From JAFGRR01 sp964499235 (lineage in GTDB: Bacteria > Planctomycetota > Phycisphaerae > UBA1845 > Fen-1342): a stretch of 64,000 nucleotides of DNA. Within the stretch, counting starts at the first letter, position 1. Every line of letters starts with the position of its first letter. The translations under genes and the position numbers were made by a program. Shown one piece after another: positions 34,477-42,950 of this stretch. The notes under the pieces were generated by a model. That model was not told the DNA's origin. It saw nothing but the letters and a program-made list of their open reading frames with translations, and did not search any database. The DNA is taken from the NCBI GenBank assembly GCA_964499235.1, contig CAZCKC010000003.1:15461-79460 (forward strand), written 5' to 3'.

Positions 34477-34725
34477 GACAGCGTCCTTTCTGCAGGCGCT
34501 GACAGTGCAGAACTGCTCCCCGGCCGACCGCCTACCGCGTCTAGAGCAGGGGACCGCTTCCAAAATAAAAACGCGAGATAACCGGCGGTGACGTACAGCG
34601 CCAAGCGATTCTTATTATCGCCCCAGACCGCGATCACGGGCGCTTTGCCCTTGAGGAACACCCCTGTTGCTCATAGAACCGTTTGTGACGAAGCGGTCCG
34701 CTTCGCCCAATCGGATTGCGCCCTC
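34477..34725. other. Non-coding spacer upstream of the sigma factor gene
   Basis: Together with the decayed gene this makes about 700 bases without an intact gene (34013-34725). This part is less GC-rich than its neighbours (for example 34555-34620) and probably holds the promoter of the sigma factor gene. A 62-codon frame on the minus strand (34473-34661) has no recognisable product and is not called. Confidence 0.45.
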
Positions 34726-35349
34726 ATGACCCCGGCACCGCCCGAAAACCAAACCGCCGACTGGATCGCCGCCGCCGCCCAGGGCGACCAGACCGCCTTC
34801 GATCGCCTCTGCAGCGAGGATCGCCTCCAGCGCTGGGCCGTCATGATCGGCGCCCGCCTCCCCCAGCGCCTCCGGGCCAAAATCGATCCCGAGGACGTCC
34901 TCCAGGACACCCTCCAACGCGCCTGGCGCGACATCGGCACCCTTAAGGATCGCTCCCCCGCCGGCTTCCACCGCTGGGTCGTTGGCATCGCCCGCCACGT
35001 CACCACCGACCACATCCGCCGCTTCAGCCAGCACAAGCGCGACACCGCCCGCGAAGAGGGCTTCGAACGCCGCGACGACTCCGCCGTCTACGGCACCATG
35101 ACCACCCCCAGCATGTCCATGGCCCGCCGCGAGCAGGCCTCCCACGTCGTCGAACTCCTCGACCAAATCCCCGCCAAGCACCGCGATGTCCTCATCCTGC
35201 GCGTCCTGGAAGGGTATACTACTTCTGAGGTCGCCGACATGCTGGACATCTCGGTCGCCAACGTCAGCGTCATGCTCCACCGCGGCCTCGTTCAGATCCG
35301 CGACCTCATGGACGAAATGGGCGTCGTCAGCTCGATCTTCCGCCCGTGA
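34726..35349 (+). CDS. ECF RNA polymerase sigma factor
   Basis: Extracytoplasmic-function sigma factor of about 207 residues with sigma-70 region 2 (KIDPEDVLQDTLQRAWRDI, FHRWVVGIARHVTTDHIRR) and region 4 (LDQIPAKHRDVLILRVLEGYTTSEVADMLDISVANVSVMLHRGL). Region 4 has an HTH with a serine/asparagine-rich turn as in ECF proteins. It directs transcription at unknown promoters. The next gene, a Ser/Thr kinase, starts 14 bases after its stop, a pairing known from Planctomycetota, where the kinase is thought to control the sigma factor. No anti-sigma gene is adjacent. ATG 34726 is preferred; the frame is open to 34588 but that stretch has no sigma features. Confidence 0.9.
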   Translation: MTPAPPENQTADWIAAAAQGDQTAFDRLCSEDRLQRWAVMIGARLPQRLRAKIDPEDVLQDTLQRAWRDIGTLKDRSPAGFHRWVVGIARHVTTDHIRRFSQHKRDTAREEGFERRDDSAVYGTMTTPSMSMARREQASHVVELLDQIPAKHRDVLILRVLEGYTTSEVADMLDISVANVSVMLHRGLVQIRDLMDEMGVVSSIFRP

Positions 35350-35362
35350 CCTAGGCGCCACC

Positions 35363-37735
35363 ATGATCCGACCCGGCCCCGACAACGCCAGCCCGGTCAC
35401 CGCCGAAGAACAGGCTGCCGCCGCTGTCAGCGCCTTCCTCGACGCCCAGACCGCCGAGCCCGAAACCTCGCCCCATCGCTTCGCGCCGGCCGACAACGTC
35501 GCCAATGTCGAGTTCTGGAAGGCGGTCGAGGCCTTCTCGATCATCACCGCGCCGACCGGCGGCGGCACGACGCAGATTACCGCCAGCAGCTCGACCACGC
35601 CGCCCGACCGCACCACCGACGCCCACGTCATCCGTACCGAGGCCGGCAACCTCACCCAACACGCCATCGCCGGCTACGAGATCACCCGGCTGATCAACCG
35701 CGGCGGCCAGGGCGTCGTCTACCAGGCCATCCAGCACCGCACCAAGCGGCTCGTCGCGATCAAGGTGCTCCGCGGCGGCCCGCACGCCTCAAAGTCCGCC
35801 CGCCGCCGCTTCGAACGCGAGATCGAGCTCGCCGCCGCCCTCAAGCACCCCAACATCGTCTCGATCTTCCACTCGGGCGAGACGGCCTACGGCCAGCAGT
35901 ACTACGTGATGGACTACATTCGCGGCGCGCCCCTGCACCACTTCGTCCGCGACCACCAGCTCTCGCTGACCGCCGCCCTGCGCCTGTTCGTCACCGTCTG
36001 TGAGGCCGTGCAGTACGCCCACCAGCGCGGCGTGATCCACCGCGACCTGAAGCCGTCCAACATCGTCGTCGACGACCAGGGCATCCCGCGCGTGCTCGAC
36101 TTCGGCCTCGCCAAGCCGACCGGCCCGATGGCCGACCTCGAGCTCTCGCTGAGCCACGATGTGGTCGGCACGCTCCCGTACATGTCGCCCGAGCAGGCCC
36201 GCGGCGACATGGACGAGCTCGATATTCGCACCGACATCTACTCGCTGGGCGTCGTGCTCTACAAGCTGCTCACCGGCACGGTCCCCTATCCCGTCTCGGG
36301 CCCGCTGCCCACCGTCGTGCAGCACATCTGCGAGACGCCGCCGACACCGCCGCGCAAGCACTGGCGCCTCGGCCACCGCGGCTACTTCACGCCGGATCGG
36401 CGGGTGCGCGTCGGCGAATCGCCCATCAAGCACGAGCTCCAGGTCATCATGCTCAAGACGCTGGCCAAGCACCGCGATCGTCGCTACCAGAGCGCCGGCG
36501 AGTTGGCCCGCGACATCGAAAACTTCCTCACCAACCGCCCCATCCAGGCCCGCCGTGACAGCACGCTCTACCTGCTCTCGAAAACCCTCTCCCGCCATAA
36601 GCAGGTACTCGCGACCGTCGTCGTCATTGCCGGCCTCGGCGTCTGGTTCGGCATCCGCGAGAACCTCCGCGCCGAACGCCTCAGCCGCCTCTATGAAGAC
36701 CGCCGCATCGCGTTGCGCAGCGAACGCGACGTCAAGCAGTGGGCCCTCGAGCTCCACCAGCAATCCAGCAGCCAGATCGCCCGCCTCCAGGCCGCCGTCT
36801 ACGCCGCCCAGCTCGGCCAGGCCCAACTCGCCGGCCTCGCCGATCGAACGCGGGAACAGGACGCGATTCTGGTGGCCACTGCGCCCGAACTGCGCCACTG
36901 GGCCTGGAGTTATTTAAACGAACATTCTTTCACTCAACAGCCGACGCCGCTGGGCCCGACGTCGGTTGCCGCGTTGGAATGGATGCCAGAATCCGCTCGC
37001 CTGACGAGTTTCGGCGCCGACGGCAACATTCTGCACATTCGCCCCGGACCCGACCCAGAAATTCTCCCGCGCCCCGCGTTTCCAGAGTTGTCCGCGCCAA
37101 CCGCCGTCGCCGCCGTTGGCAGCCTGCTCGCTTTCGGCGAGGCCAACGGCGATGTCGACGTTGTCATGGACAACACATTTTTGAACCTCTGGCGTCTGGA
37201 TCACCCCGTTGCGGCGGTCGCTATCGGCATGGATCCGCAGGTAGTGCTCGCGGGCAGCGCGGGCGGCGAGTTGGCGACGCTGCAATACGAGCGGCCGTGG
37301 CAGCTGAAATCCGCACATTTGCCGGAGCCGGTCGCCACCGTCAGCTTGGCGCCGAGTGGCAGTGTTGCGCTCGTGATGGACGCGACGGGCGGCTTGTGGC
37401 GATGGCCCTTCGCCGAAGCCCAGCCGCCGGAACGGCTCAGCCAGGAGAACGTCACCGCGACGGCCGCGGCCATGTCGCCCGACGGCGAGCGCCTGGCGGT
37501 GGGTGGCGACGACGGCGTGGTGCTGATTTACCAGTTGCCGACGGGGGAACTCCTGTTACGCATCCCACCGGTCGCGAATGCGGAACCCTGGCTGGCGTTG
37601 GCGTGGGATGACGCCATGACGCGACTGGGTGGGCTCGATGCCGCCGGCACGCTGCACATTTGGGAAACGGCCGGACCGCCGACGCCTGCTGCGGAGCCCG
37701 AGCCCGCCAACCCACTGATCTCTACGCTTCCCTGA
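35363..37735 (+). CDS. Ser/Thr protein kinase with transmembrane helix and propeller-like tail
   Basis: A 790-residue membrane kinase. The N-terminal cytoplasmic kinase (about 105-390) shows the Gly loop NRGGQGVVY, the VAIK lysine (Lys134), HRDLKPSN (Asp228), DFGLA (Asp246), GTLPYMSPEQARG and a long insert before the C-lobe end. A single transmembrane helix lies at about 415-431, then a coiled-coil-like stretch. The remaining roughly 290 residues are WD40-like propeller repeats (VAALEWMPESARLTSFGADG, AAAMSPDGERLAVGGDDG). The propeller half is visibly less GC-rich than the kinase half. Its role is probably to sense an outside signal and act on the ECF factor just upstream. Confidence 0.92.
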   Translation: MIRPGPDNASPVTAEEQAAAAVSAFLDAQTAEPETSPHRFAPADNVANVEFWKAVEAFSIITAPTGGGTTQITASSSTTPPDRTTDAHVIRTEAGNLTQHAIAGYEITRLINRGGQGVVYQAIQHRTKRLVAIKVLRGGPHASKSARRRFEREIELAAALKHPNIVSIFHSGETAYGQQYYVMDYIRGAPLHHFVRDHQLSLTAALRLFVTVCEAVQYAHQRGVIHRDLKPSNIVVDDQGIPRVLDFGLAKPTGPMADLELSLSHDVVGTLPYMSPEQARGDMDELDIRTDIYSLGVVLYKLLTGTVPYPVSGPLPTVVQHICETPPTPPRKHWRLGHRGYFTPDRRVRVGESPIKHELQVIMLKTLAKHRDRRYQSAGELARDIENFLTNRPIQARRDSTLYLLSKTLSRHKQVLATVVVIAGLGVWFGIRENLRAERLSRLYEDRRIALRSERDVKQWALELHQQSSSQIARLQAAVYAAQLGQAQLAGLADRTREQDAILVATAPELRHWAWSYLNEHSFTQQPTPLGPTSVAALEWMPESARLTSFGADGNILHIRPGPDPEILPRPAFPELSAPTAVAAVGSLLAFGEANGDVDVVMDNTFLNLWRLDHPVAAVAIGMDPQVVLAGSAGGELATLQYERPWQLKSAHLPEPVATVSLAPSGSVALVMDATGGLWRWPFAEAQPPERLSQENVTATAAAMSPDGERLAVGGDDGVVLIYQLPTGELLLRIPPVANAEPWLALAWDDAMTRLGGLDAAGTLHIWETAGPPTPAAEPEPANPLISTLP

Positions 37736-37763
37736 CGGCCGCCAGCACAGACTCTGCGCAGAT

Positions 37764-37822
37764 GCTGCCAGCTTGAACGCCGCGCACGGCAACAAGGTAC
37801 CGCTCGTCCGGCGGCTGGCAGC
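37764..37822. repeat. Inverted repeat between the kinase and the ABC transporter genes
   Basis: A perfect 9-bp inverted repeat (37764-37772 with 37814-37822) flanks about 41 bases. It has no U-tract, so it could be a weak terminator or a regulatory structure; the evidence is only the symmetry and its place. Confidence 0.3.
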
Positions 37823-37923
37823 GTTCTCGTGGCCGCTGTCGGCGGTTCGCACGCTCGCGCGGATTCCACTACGATCCCCGCAGGGATCGGCCCGCCAGCA
37901 AATCGCGATTTTTCGGACCTGAC

Positions 37924-38694
37924 ATGACGCCAGTTTTTGAGCTCCAAGGCGTTCACAAACGCTACGGCAACACCGTGGCCGTCAAGGATGTGTCGCTGAC
38001 CGTGCCGGGCCGCGAGACAACGGCGCTGATCGGGCCCAGTGGGTGCGGGAAGTCCACGCTGTTGCGGCTGCTCGTGGGGCTGATCGAGCTGACGGAGGGC
38101 GAGATCGCATTCGAGGGCGAGCCATTGTCGCCCGAGCGGATCAACGAGCAGCGCCACAAGATGGGCTACGTGATCCAGGACGGCGGGCTGTTTCCGCACA
38201 TGACGGCGCGGCAGAACGTGACGGTGCTGGCGCGGCATCTCGGGCAGGAGAAAGCGGCCATCAGCAGCCGGGTCGACGAGCTGGCGGAGCTGACCCACTT
38301 CCCGAAAACCGGTTTGGACCGCTATCCGGCGCAGTTGTCGGGCGGGCAGCGGCAGCGCGTGAGCCTGATGCGGGCGCTGATGCTGGATCCGGACGTGCTC
38401 CTGCTGGACGAGCCGCTGGGGGCGCTGGACCCGATGATCCGTGCGGACCTGCAGGAGGAGTTGAAGGAGATCTTCCGGAAGCTCAAGAAGACGGTCGTGA
38501 TGGTGACGCACGACCTCGGGGAGGCGGCGTTTTTCGCGCACAACATCGTCCTGATGCGGCAGGGGGCGGTAGTCCAGTTCGGGACGCTGAACGACCTCGT
38601 CGAGCAGCCGGCCGACCCGTTCGTCAGCGAGTTCATCACCGCGCAGCGGAACACGCTGGACGTCTCGAAGGTGACAAAGGAGGGGAACGGCTGA
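37924..38694 (+). CDS. ABC transporter ATPase, OpuC/EgtV (betaine/choline/ergothioneine) type
   Basis: A 256-residue ATPase for an importer of quaternary ammonium compounds. It has Walker A GPSGCGKST, the Q-loop IQDGGLFPHMT, the signature LSGGQRQR, Walker B LLLDEPLGALDP and the H-loop VMVTHDLGEA. The sequence resembles the ProV/OpuCA/OsmV group but lacks the CBS domains of the classical osmoregulated forms, as EgtV does. The gene overlaps the next by one base (TGATG), so both are translated together. Ergothioneine genes follow downstream, so the substrate may be a betaine such as hercynine or ergothioneine rather than an osmolyte. Confidence 0.9.
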   Translation: MTPVFELQGVHKRYGNTVAVKDVSLTVPGRETTALIGPSGCGKSTLLRLLVGLIELTEGEIAFEGEPLSPERINEQRHKMGYVIQDGGLFPHMTARQNVTVLARHLGQEKAAISSRVDELAELTHFPKTGLDRYPAQLSGGQRQRVSLMRALMLDPDVLLLDEPLGALDPMIRADLQEELKEIFRKLKKTVVMVTHDLGEAAFFAHNIVLMRQGAVVQFGTLNDLVEQPADPFVSEFITAQRNTLDVSKVTKEGNG

Positions 38695-40322
38695 TGCGCT
38701 GGGTGCTGAGCCTGCTCATGGTCTTCGTGCTCCCGGGCGCCTTCGCGCAGCAGAACGCTGCCGCCGAGAATCCGGCTGGCGAGCGGACGACCGCGACCGT
38801 CGAAACCGACGAGACGACGGTGACGGTCGCCGGCGAAGCGGGTGGCGACACCGCGTCAAAACCGGCATCGATCGACCGGGCGTTGCGCGTCGGGTCGAAG
38901 AGCTTCACCGAATCGGTCCTGTTGAGCTGGGTGCTCACCTATCTGCTGCGCGACGCGGGGCTCGAAGCCGAGCAGAAGGAGTTCGTCGGAACGGGCCTCG
39001 TGTGGCAGTCCCTGCGCACGGGCCAGATCGACGCCTACGTCGAGTACACCGGCACGTTGCGCCAGGAGCTGTTCGCCGGCGAGACGCTGGCGACGCGGGA
39101 GCAGCTGCGCGACCGGCTGGCCGCGGACGGCCTGTGGATGAGTGCGCCGCTCGGCTTCAACAACACCTACGCGCTGGGCACCACGCAGGAGATCGCCGAA
39201 AAGTACAACTTGGAGACGATCGCTGACCTGCGCGCGCACCCCGAGCTGCGCTTCGGCTTCTCGAACGAGTTCATGGAGCGCGAGGACGACGGCTGGTTGG
39301 CGCTGAAGGAAGCCTACGAGCTACCGCAGACCGACGTACGCGGGCTGGACCAGCGGTTGGCGTACGAGGCACTCGTCGCCGGCCGCAGCGTCGACGTCAT
39401 GGACTGCTACGCCACCGACGCGCAGATCGAGAAGTTCGACCTCGTGATTCTCGAGGACAACCGCAATTTCTTCCCGAGCTATTTCGCGGTGGTGCTCTAC
39501 CGCGCGGCGCTGGCAGAGCAGGCGCCCGCAGCCGTGGCAGCGCTCAAACGACTCGAAGGGCTGCTCACCGACGAGAAGATGCGATCGCTCAACGCGGAGG
39601 TGGTGGTCGCCGGCAAGAGCGAGCGCCAGGCAGCCGCCGACCTCGTGACCCGCGCGTTCGGCATCGAGATAACCGACACCGAGCCGACGGTCGCCGAGCT
39701 CATTGCGAAATACACGGTCCAGCACCTCTACCTGGTCGGCATCTCGCTGGGGCTGGCGATCATTCTGGCGATCCCGCTGGGGGTGGTCGCCTACAAGGTC
39801 GCACCGGCCAGCCAGCCGATCCTGGGCGCGACCGGCATCATTCAGACGATTCCCGCCCTCGCGATGCTGGTACTGCTGATGCCCGTGCTCAGCGCGGCCA
39901 ACCTCGAGAGCGTCGGCAACCCGCCCGCGATCGTGGCGCTGTTCCTGTACAGCCTGCTGCCGATCGTGCGGAACACGCACGCGGGTTTGGTGGGGATCGC
40001 GAACAGCGTCCGCGAGTCGGCCATCGCGCTCGGGCTACCGGCCGCCGCGCGGCTGTGGAAGGTCGAGTTGCCGCTGGCGTCACCGACGATCCTGGCGGGC
40101 ATCAAAACCGCCGCCGTGATCAACGTCGGCTACGCCACGCTGGGGGCGTTCATCGGCGCGGGCGGCTACGGGCAGCCGATCCTGACCGGCCTGCGGCGAA
40201 ACGATCTGGAGACAATCCTGATCGGCGCGATCCCGGCGGCCGCGCTAGCGCTGCTCGTCCAAGGGCTGTTCGAACTGGCTGAGCGGCTGGTGGTACCGAA
40301 GGGGTTGCGGCTGGACCGGTAG
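38694..40322 (+). CDS. Fused substrate-binding protein and permease, OpuC/EgtU type
   Basis: A 542-residue fusion. A signal peptide (VLSLLMVFVLPGAFA) and a Thr/Glu-rich linker lead to an OpuAC-like binding domain at about 60-330 (RVGSKSFTESVLLSWVLTYLL, VGTGLVWQSLRTGQIDAYVEYTG). A BPD_transp_1 permease with five helices follows at about 350-540 (YLVGISLGLAIILAIPLG, GIIQTIPALAMLVLLMP, LPIVRNTHAGL). In characterised OpuABC-like and EgtU fusions I know the permease comes first, so the order here is reversed. The binding domain would lie outside with the first helix as its anchor. EgtB and EgtD follow after a 228-base gap. Confidence 0.9.
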   Translation: MRWVLSLLMVFVLPGAFAQQNAAAENPAGERTTATVETDETTVTVAGEAGGDTASKPASIDRALRVGSKSFTESVLLSWVLTYLLRDAGLEAEQKEFVGTGLVWQSLRTGQIDAYVEYTGTLRQELFAGETLATREQLRDRLAADGLWMSAPLGFNNTYALGTTQEIAEKYNLETIADLRAHPELRFGFSNEFMEREDDGWLALKEAYELPQTDVRGLDQRLAYEALVAGRSVDVMDCYATDAQIEKFDLVILEDNRNFFPSYFAVVLYRAALAEQAPAAVAALKRLEGLLTDEKMRSLNAEVVVAGKSERQAAADLVTRAFGIEITDTEPTVAELIAKYTVQHLYLVGISLGLAIILAIPLGVVAYKVAPASQPILGATGIIQTIPALAMLVLLMPVLSAANLESVGNPPAIVALFLYSLLPIVRNTHAGLVGIANSVRESAIALGLPAAARLWKVELPLASPTILAGIKTAAVINVGYATLGAFIGAGGYGQPILTGLRRNDLETILIGAIPAAALALLVQGLFELAERLVVPKGLRLDR

Positions 40323-40550
40323 GCGTTCCGACGCGGCCGACGGGCCGCGGCGGCCGCGTTAAGCCATTGTTATTCCGTTTCTGCTAATTTCCCTAAATGC
40401 TGAAACCGAAAGTTTGGCTTGCGTGCGCCCGGGAGCGGGTTAGCATGCGGGGTCAGGGCTGAGCCAAGGACACCGATCCCTCATTTCGTTCGCGCGCCGC
40501 TGCTGGCGCGGTTCTCCGAACCATCACTTTCCCTAGGCAAAGGTGACAGC
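40323..40550. promoter_or_regulatory. Likely promoter region upstream of egtB
   Basis: The 228-base gap between the ABC fusion gene and egtB includes an AT-rich stretch (about 40360-40420) unlike the rest of the window, with a GTTTC/GAAAC inverted pair about 20 bases apart. This suggests that egtBD has its own promoter. No exact -35/-10 boxes can be claimed. AAGGTG just before ATG 40551 is the ribosome-binding site. Confidence 0.4.
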
Positions 40551-41846
40551 ATGCGACGGGCCACATCGACCGCCAGGGCCAAGTCGCTGAACGCGCCCGG
40601 CGGTTCGCTCAGCGCTCGCTTCGCGGCCGTCCGCACTTTTTCTGCGAAGCTCTGCGAACCCCTGGAAGTCGAAGATTACGTCGTCCAGTCGATGGAGCCC
40701 GTCAGCCCGACGCGCTGGCATCTCGCTCATAGCACCTGGTTCTTTGAAGCGTTTGTGCTGGCGAAATGGGACCCGACGTATCGCTCACCCCACCCGCAGT
40801 TCAACTTCCTGTTCAACTCTTACTACGACGCGCTCGGCGCGCAATTCGAGCAGGGCCGCCGGGGCGTGCTCTCGCGGCCCACGGTCGCCGAGATCTACGA
40901 CTACCGCGCGAGCGTCGACGCGGCCGTGACGGCGCTGCTGGAGCGCCGCGAACCGGCCGACGATCCGGAGCTCACGGCAGTGCTGGAGGTTGGGCTCCAG
41001 CACGAGCAGCAGCACCAGGAGCTGATCCTCACCGACATCAAGCACGTGTTCGCCCAAAACCCGCTCGTCCCGGTTTACGCCAAGCAGAACGCGATCGCAC
41101 CGGCCGCGAAGCACACCCGGCTGCGCTGGGCGGATTACGCCGAGGGCTTGCGCGAGTTCGGGCACGCCGCCGACGGCTTCTGCTACGACAACGAACTCCC
41201 GCGCCACAAGGCGTTCGTCCATGCGTTCGAGCTCGGCGCGCGGCTGATCACGAACGGCGAATATCTTGATTTCATGGCCGACAGCGCCTATCAGCGCCCC
41301 GAGCTGTGGCTCAGCGACGGCTGGCTGGCCGTGCAGGACCACGGCTGGGACAGCCCGCTCTATTGGCAGCGCGGCGACGACGGTTGGCAGCGGTTCACGC
41401 TGGCCGGCCTGCGGCCGCTGAACCCGCACACGCCGGTCGCGCACGTGAGCTTCTACGAAGCGGACGCGTTCGCGCGGTGGGCCGGCGCCCGGCTGCCCAC
41501 CGAGCTCGAGTGGGAGACGGCCGCCGCCCAGCGCCCGGTCGCCGGCAACTTCGTCGAATCGGAATGCTACGAACCCTGCCCGCTGGCCGCGCCGCCGCGC
41601 GACAACGAGCCGCGGCAGCTGTTCGGCGACGTCTGGGAGTGGACCGCGAGCCCCTACGTGGCGTATCCCGGTTATGCGCCGCCGGGCGGCGCGATCGGCG
41701 AATACAACGGCAAGTTCATGTCCGGGCAGATGGTGTTGCGAGGCGGCTCGTGCGCCACGAGCCAAGCCCACCTGCGGGCAACCTATCGGAACTTCTGGGC
41801 GCCGGCGACCCGCTGGCAGTTCACCGGCATCCGGCTGGCCCGCTGA
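40551..41846 (+). CDS. egtB: Ergothioneine biosynthesis sulfoxide synthase
   Basis: Non-haem iron enzyme that joins hercynine to a thiol with O2 to form the sulfoxide precursor of ergothioneine. The 431-residue product has an N-terminal DinB-like domain with WHLAH (His57/His60) and the iron-binding HEQQHQE (His151, His155; HX3HXE), and a C-terminal FGE-sulfatase domain (GDVWEWTASPY, RGGSCATSQAHLRATYRNFW). Known EgtB enzymes use gamma-glutamylcysteine or cysteine; neither egtA nor egtC is in this window, so the thiol partner is unclear. ATG 40551 has AAGGTG upstream and removes an odd 44-residue leader. egtD follows after 20 bases. Confidence 0.95.
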   Translation: MRRATSTARAKSLNAPGGSLSARFAAVRTFSAKLCEPLEVEDYVVQSMEPVSPTRWHLAHSTWFFEAFVLAKWDPTYRSPHPQFNFLFNSYYDALGAQFEQGRRGVLSRPTVAEIYDYRASVDAAVTALLERREPADDPELTAVLEVGLQHEQQHQELILTDIKHVFAQNPLVPVYAKQNAIAPAAKHTRLRWADYAEGLREFGHAADGFCYDNELPRHKAFVHAFELGARLITNGEYLDFMADSAYQRPELWLSDGWLAVQDHGWDSPLYWQRGDDGWQRFTLAGLRPLNPHTPVAHVSFYEADAFARWAGARLPTELEWETAAAQRPVAGNFVESECYEPCPLAAPPRDNEPRQLFGDVWEWTASPYVAYPGYAPPGGAIGEYNGKFMSGQMVLRGGSCATSQAHLRATYRNFWAPATRWQFTGIRLAR

Positions 41847-41866
41847 CCTTTTTCACAGGAGTCGCC

Positions 41867-42841
41867 ATGCGCGAATCACCGCCGCAAGTTGACGTTCATG
41901 ATTTCTCGCCGGCCACCGCGCAGATGCAGGCCGACATCGTGGCCGCCCTGCGCGAGACGCCCAAGCGGATCCCCAGCCAGTACCTCTACGACGAGGTCGG
42001 GCTGGGCCTCTTCAACGAGATCTGCGAGACCCCCGAGTACTACATCACGCGGGCCGAGCTGGAGATCCTCAACGACCGCGGCGACGAGATCGCCCAGAAG
42101 GCGGGACCGAACGCCCTGGTGATCGCCCCGGGCAGCGGCGCCGGCATCAAGCCGCGACTGCTGCTCGACCAGCTCCACAACCCGGCCGGGTACGTCCCGA
42201 TCGACATCTCCTGCGAGCATCTCCAGGAGTCGGTCAACGAGTTGGCCGAAGACTACCCCACGCTGCACATGGTGCCGGTGTGCGGGGACTTCACGGCCAG
42301 CGATTTCGAGCTGCCCGCGGTCGACATCATGTCCAACTGCCACCTGGTCTACTTTCCGGGCTCGACGATCGGCAACTTCGACCCGGTACAACGGCACGAG
42401 CTGCTGCAATTGCTGCGGCGACTCTGCGGCGACGACGGCGGGGTGCTGATCGGGGTCGACCTCAAGAAGCCGGTCGACCAGCTGCTGGCGGCGTACGACG
42501 ACCCGGAACAGGTCTCAGCCCGCTTTGCGCTCAACATTCTCACCCGGCTCGAGAACGAGCTCGGGGCCGAGTTGGAGTGCGACAACTTCTCCTACGCGGC
42601 CGCCTACGAGGCAGAGCAGGGCCGCGTACGGATGTTCATCCGCAGCGAGGTCGCACAGTCGATCCACATCGGACGGGAAGAGATTCCGTTGGCGGCGGGC
42701 GAGGAAATCCGCACCGAATGGTCCTACAAGTTTTCGCCCGAGGAGTTCGCCGCGCGGGCGGCGGCGGCCGACCTGCGGGTGGACACGCTGTGGACTGATC
42801 GCGCGGGGCTGTTCAGCGTGCAGTACCTGCTGCCCGCCTGA
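41867..42841 (+). CDS. egtD: L-histidine N-alpha-methyltransferase
   Basis: SAM-dependent enzyme that trimethylates histidine to hercynine, the first step of ergothioneine synthesis. The 324-residue product has RIPSQYLYDEVGLGLFNEI, PEYYITRAELEIL, an APGSGAGIKPRLLL nucleotide loop where the family normally has ELGSGS, and FPGSTIGNFDP, as in EgtD. The altered Glu of the loop is a minor oddity. ATG 41867 has AGGAG upstream, 20 bases after the egtB stop, so the two are co-transcribed. Three SAH molecules form per hercynine, which links this locus to ahcY at 47.1 kb. The EgtE-type lyase is not encoded here. Confidence 0.95.
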   Translation: MRESPPQVDVHDFSPATAQMQADIVAALRETPKRIPSQYLYDEVGLGLFNEICETPEYYITRAELEILNDRGDEIAQKAGPNALVIAPGSGAGIKPRLLLDQLHNPAGYVPIDISCEHLQESVNELAEDYPTLHMVPVCGDFTASDFELPAVDIMSNCHLVYFPGSTIGNFDPVQRHELLQLLRRLCGDDGGVLIGVDLKKPVDQLLAAYDDPEQVSARFALNILTRLENELGAELECDNFSYAAAYEAEQGRVRMFIRSEVAQSIHIGREEIPLAAGEEIRTEWSYKFSPEEFAARAAAADLRVDTLWTDRAGLFSVQYLLPA

Positions 42842-42950
42842 CGGCGGACCCGGCGATCGGCGGAGAAACTGATTCACATTGACACAGCCCAGCGGCCCGC
42901 GACAATCTTCGCGGGTCGCGCCCGTGCGCGGCGCCGCCTGGGAGCTGAAC

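Noticed and set aside
34473..34661. 62-codon minus-strand frame beside the decayed beta-helix gene
   Set aside because: There is no recognised domain or ribosome-binding site, and it lies in degraded, less GC-rich DNA.
34588..34725. Extended N-terminus for the ECF sigma factor from a GTG at 34588
   Set aside because: The extra 46 residues have no sigma features and lie in a less GC-rich spacer. ATG 34726 gives the normal length.
42879..42950. TTG start for pyruvate kinase
   Set aside because: It adds a Pro/Arg-rich leader and its nearest ribosome-binding site is too far. GTG 42951 has GGGAG at good spacing.
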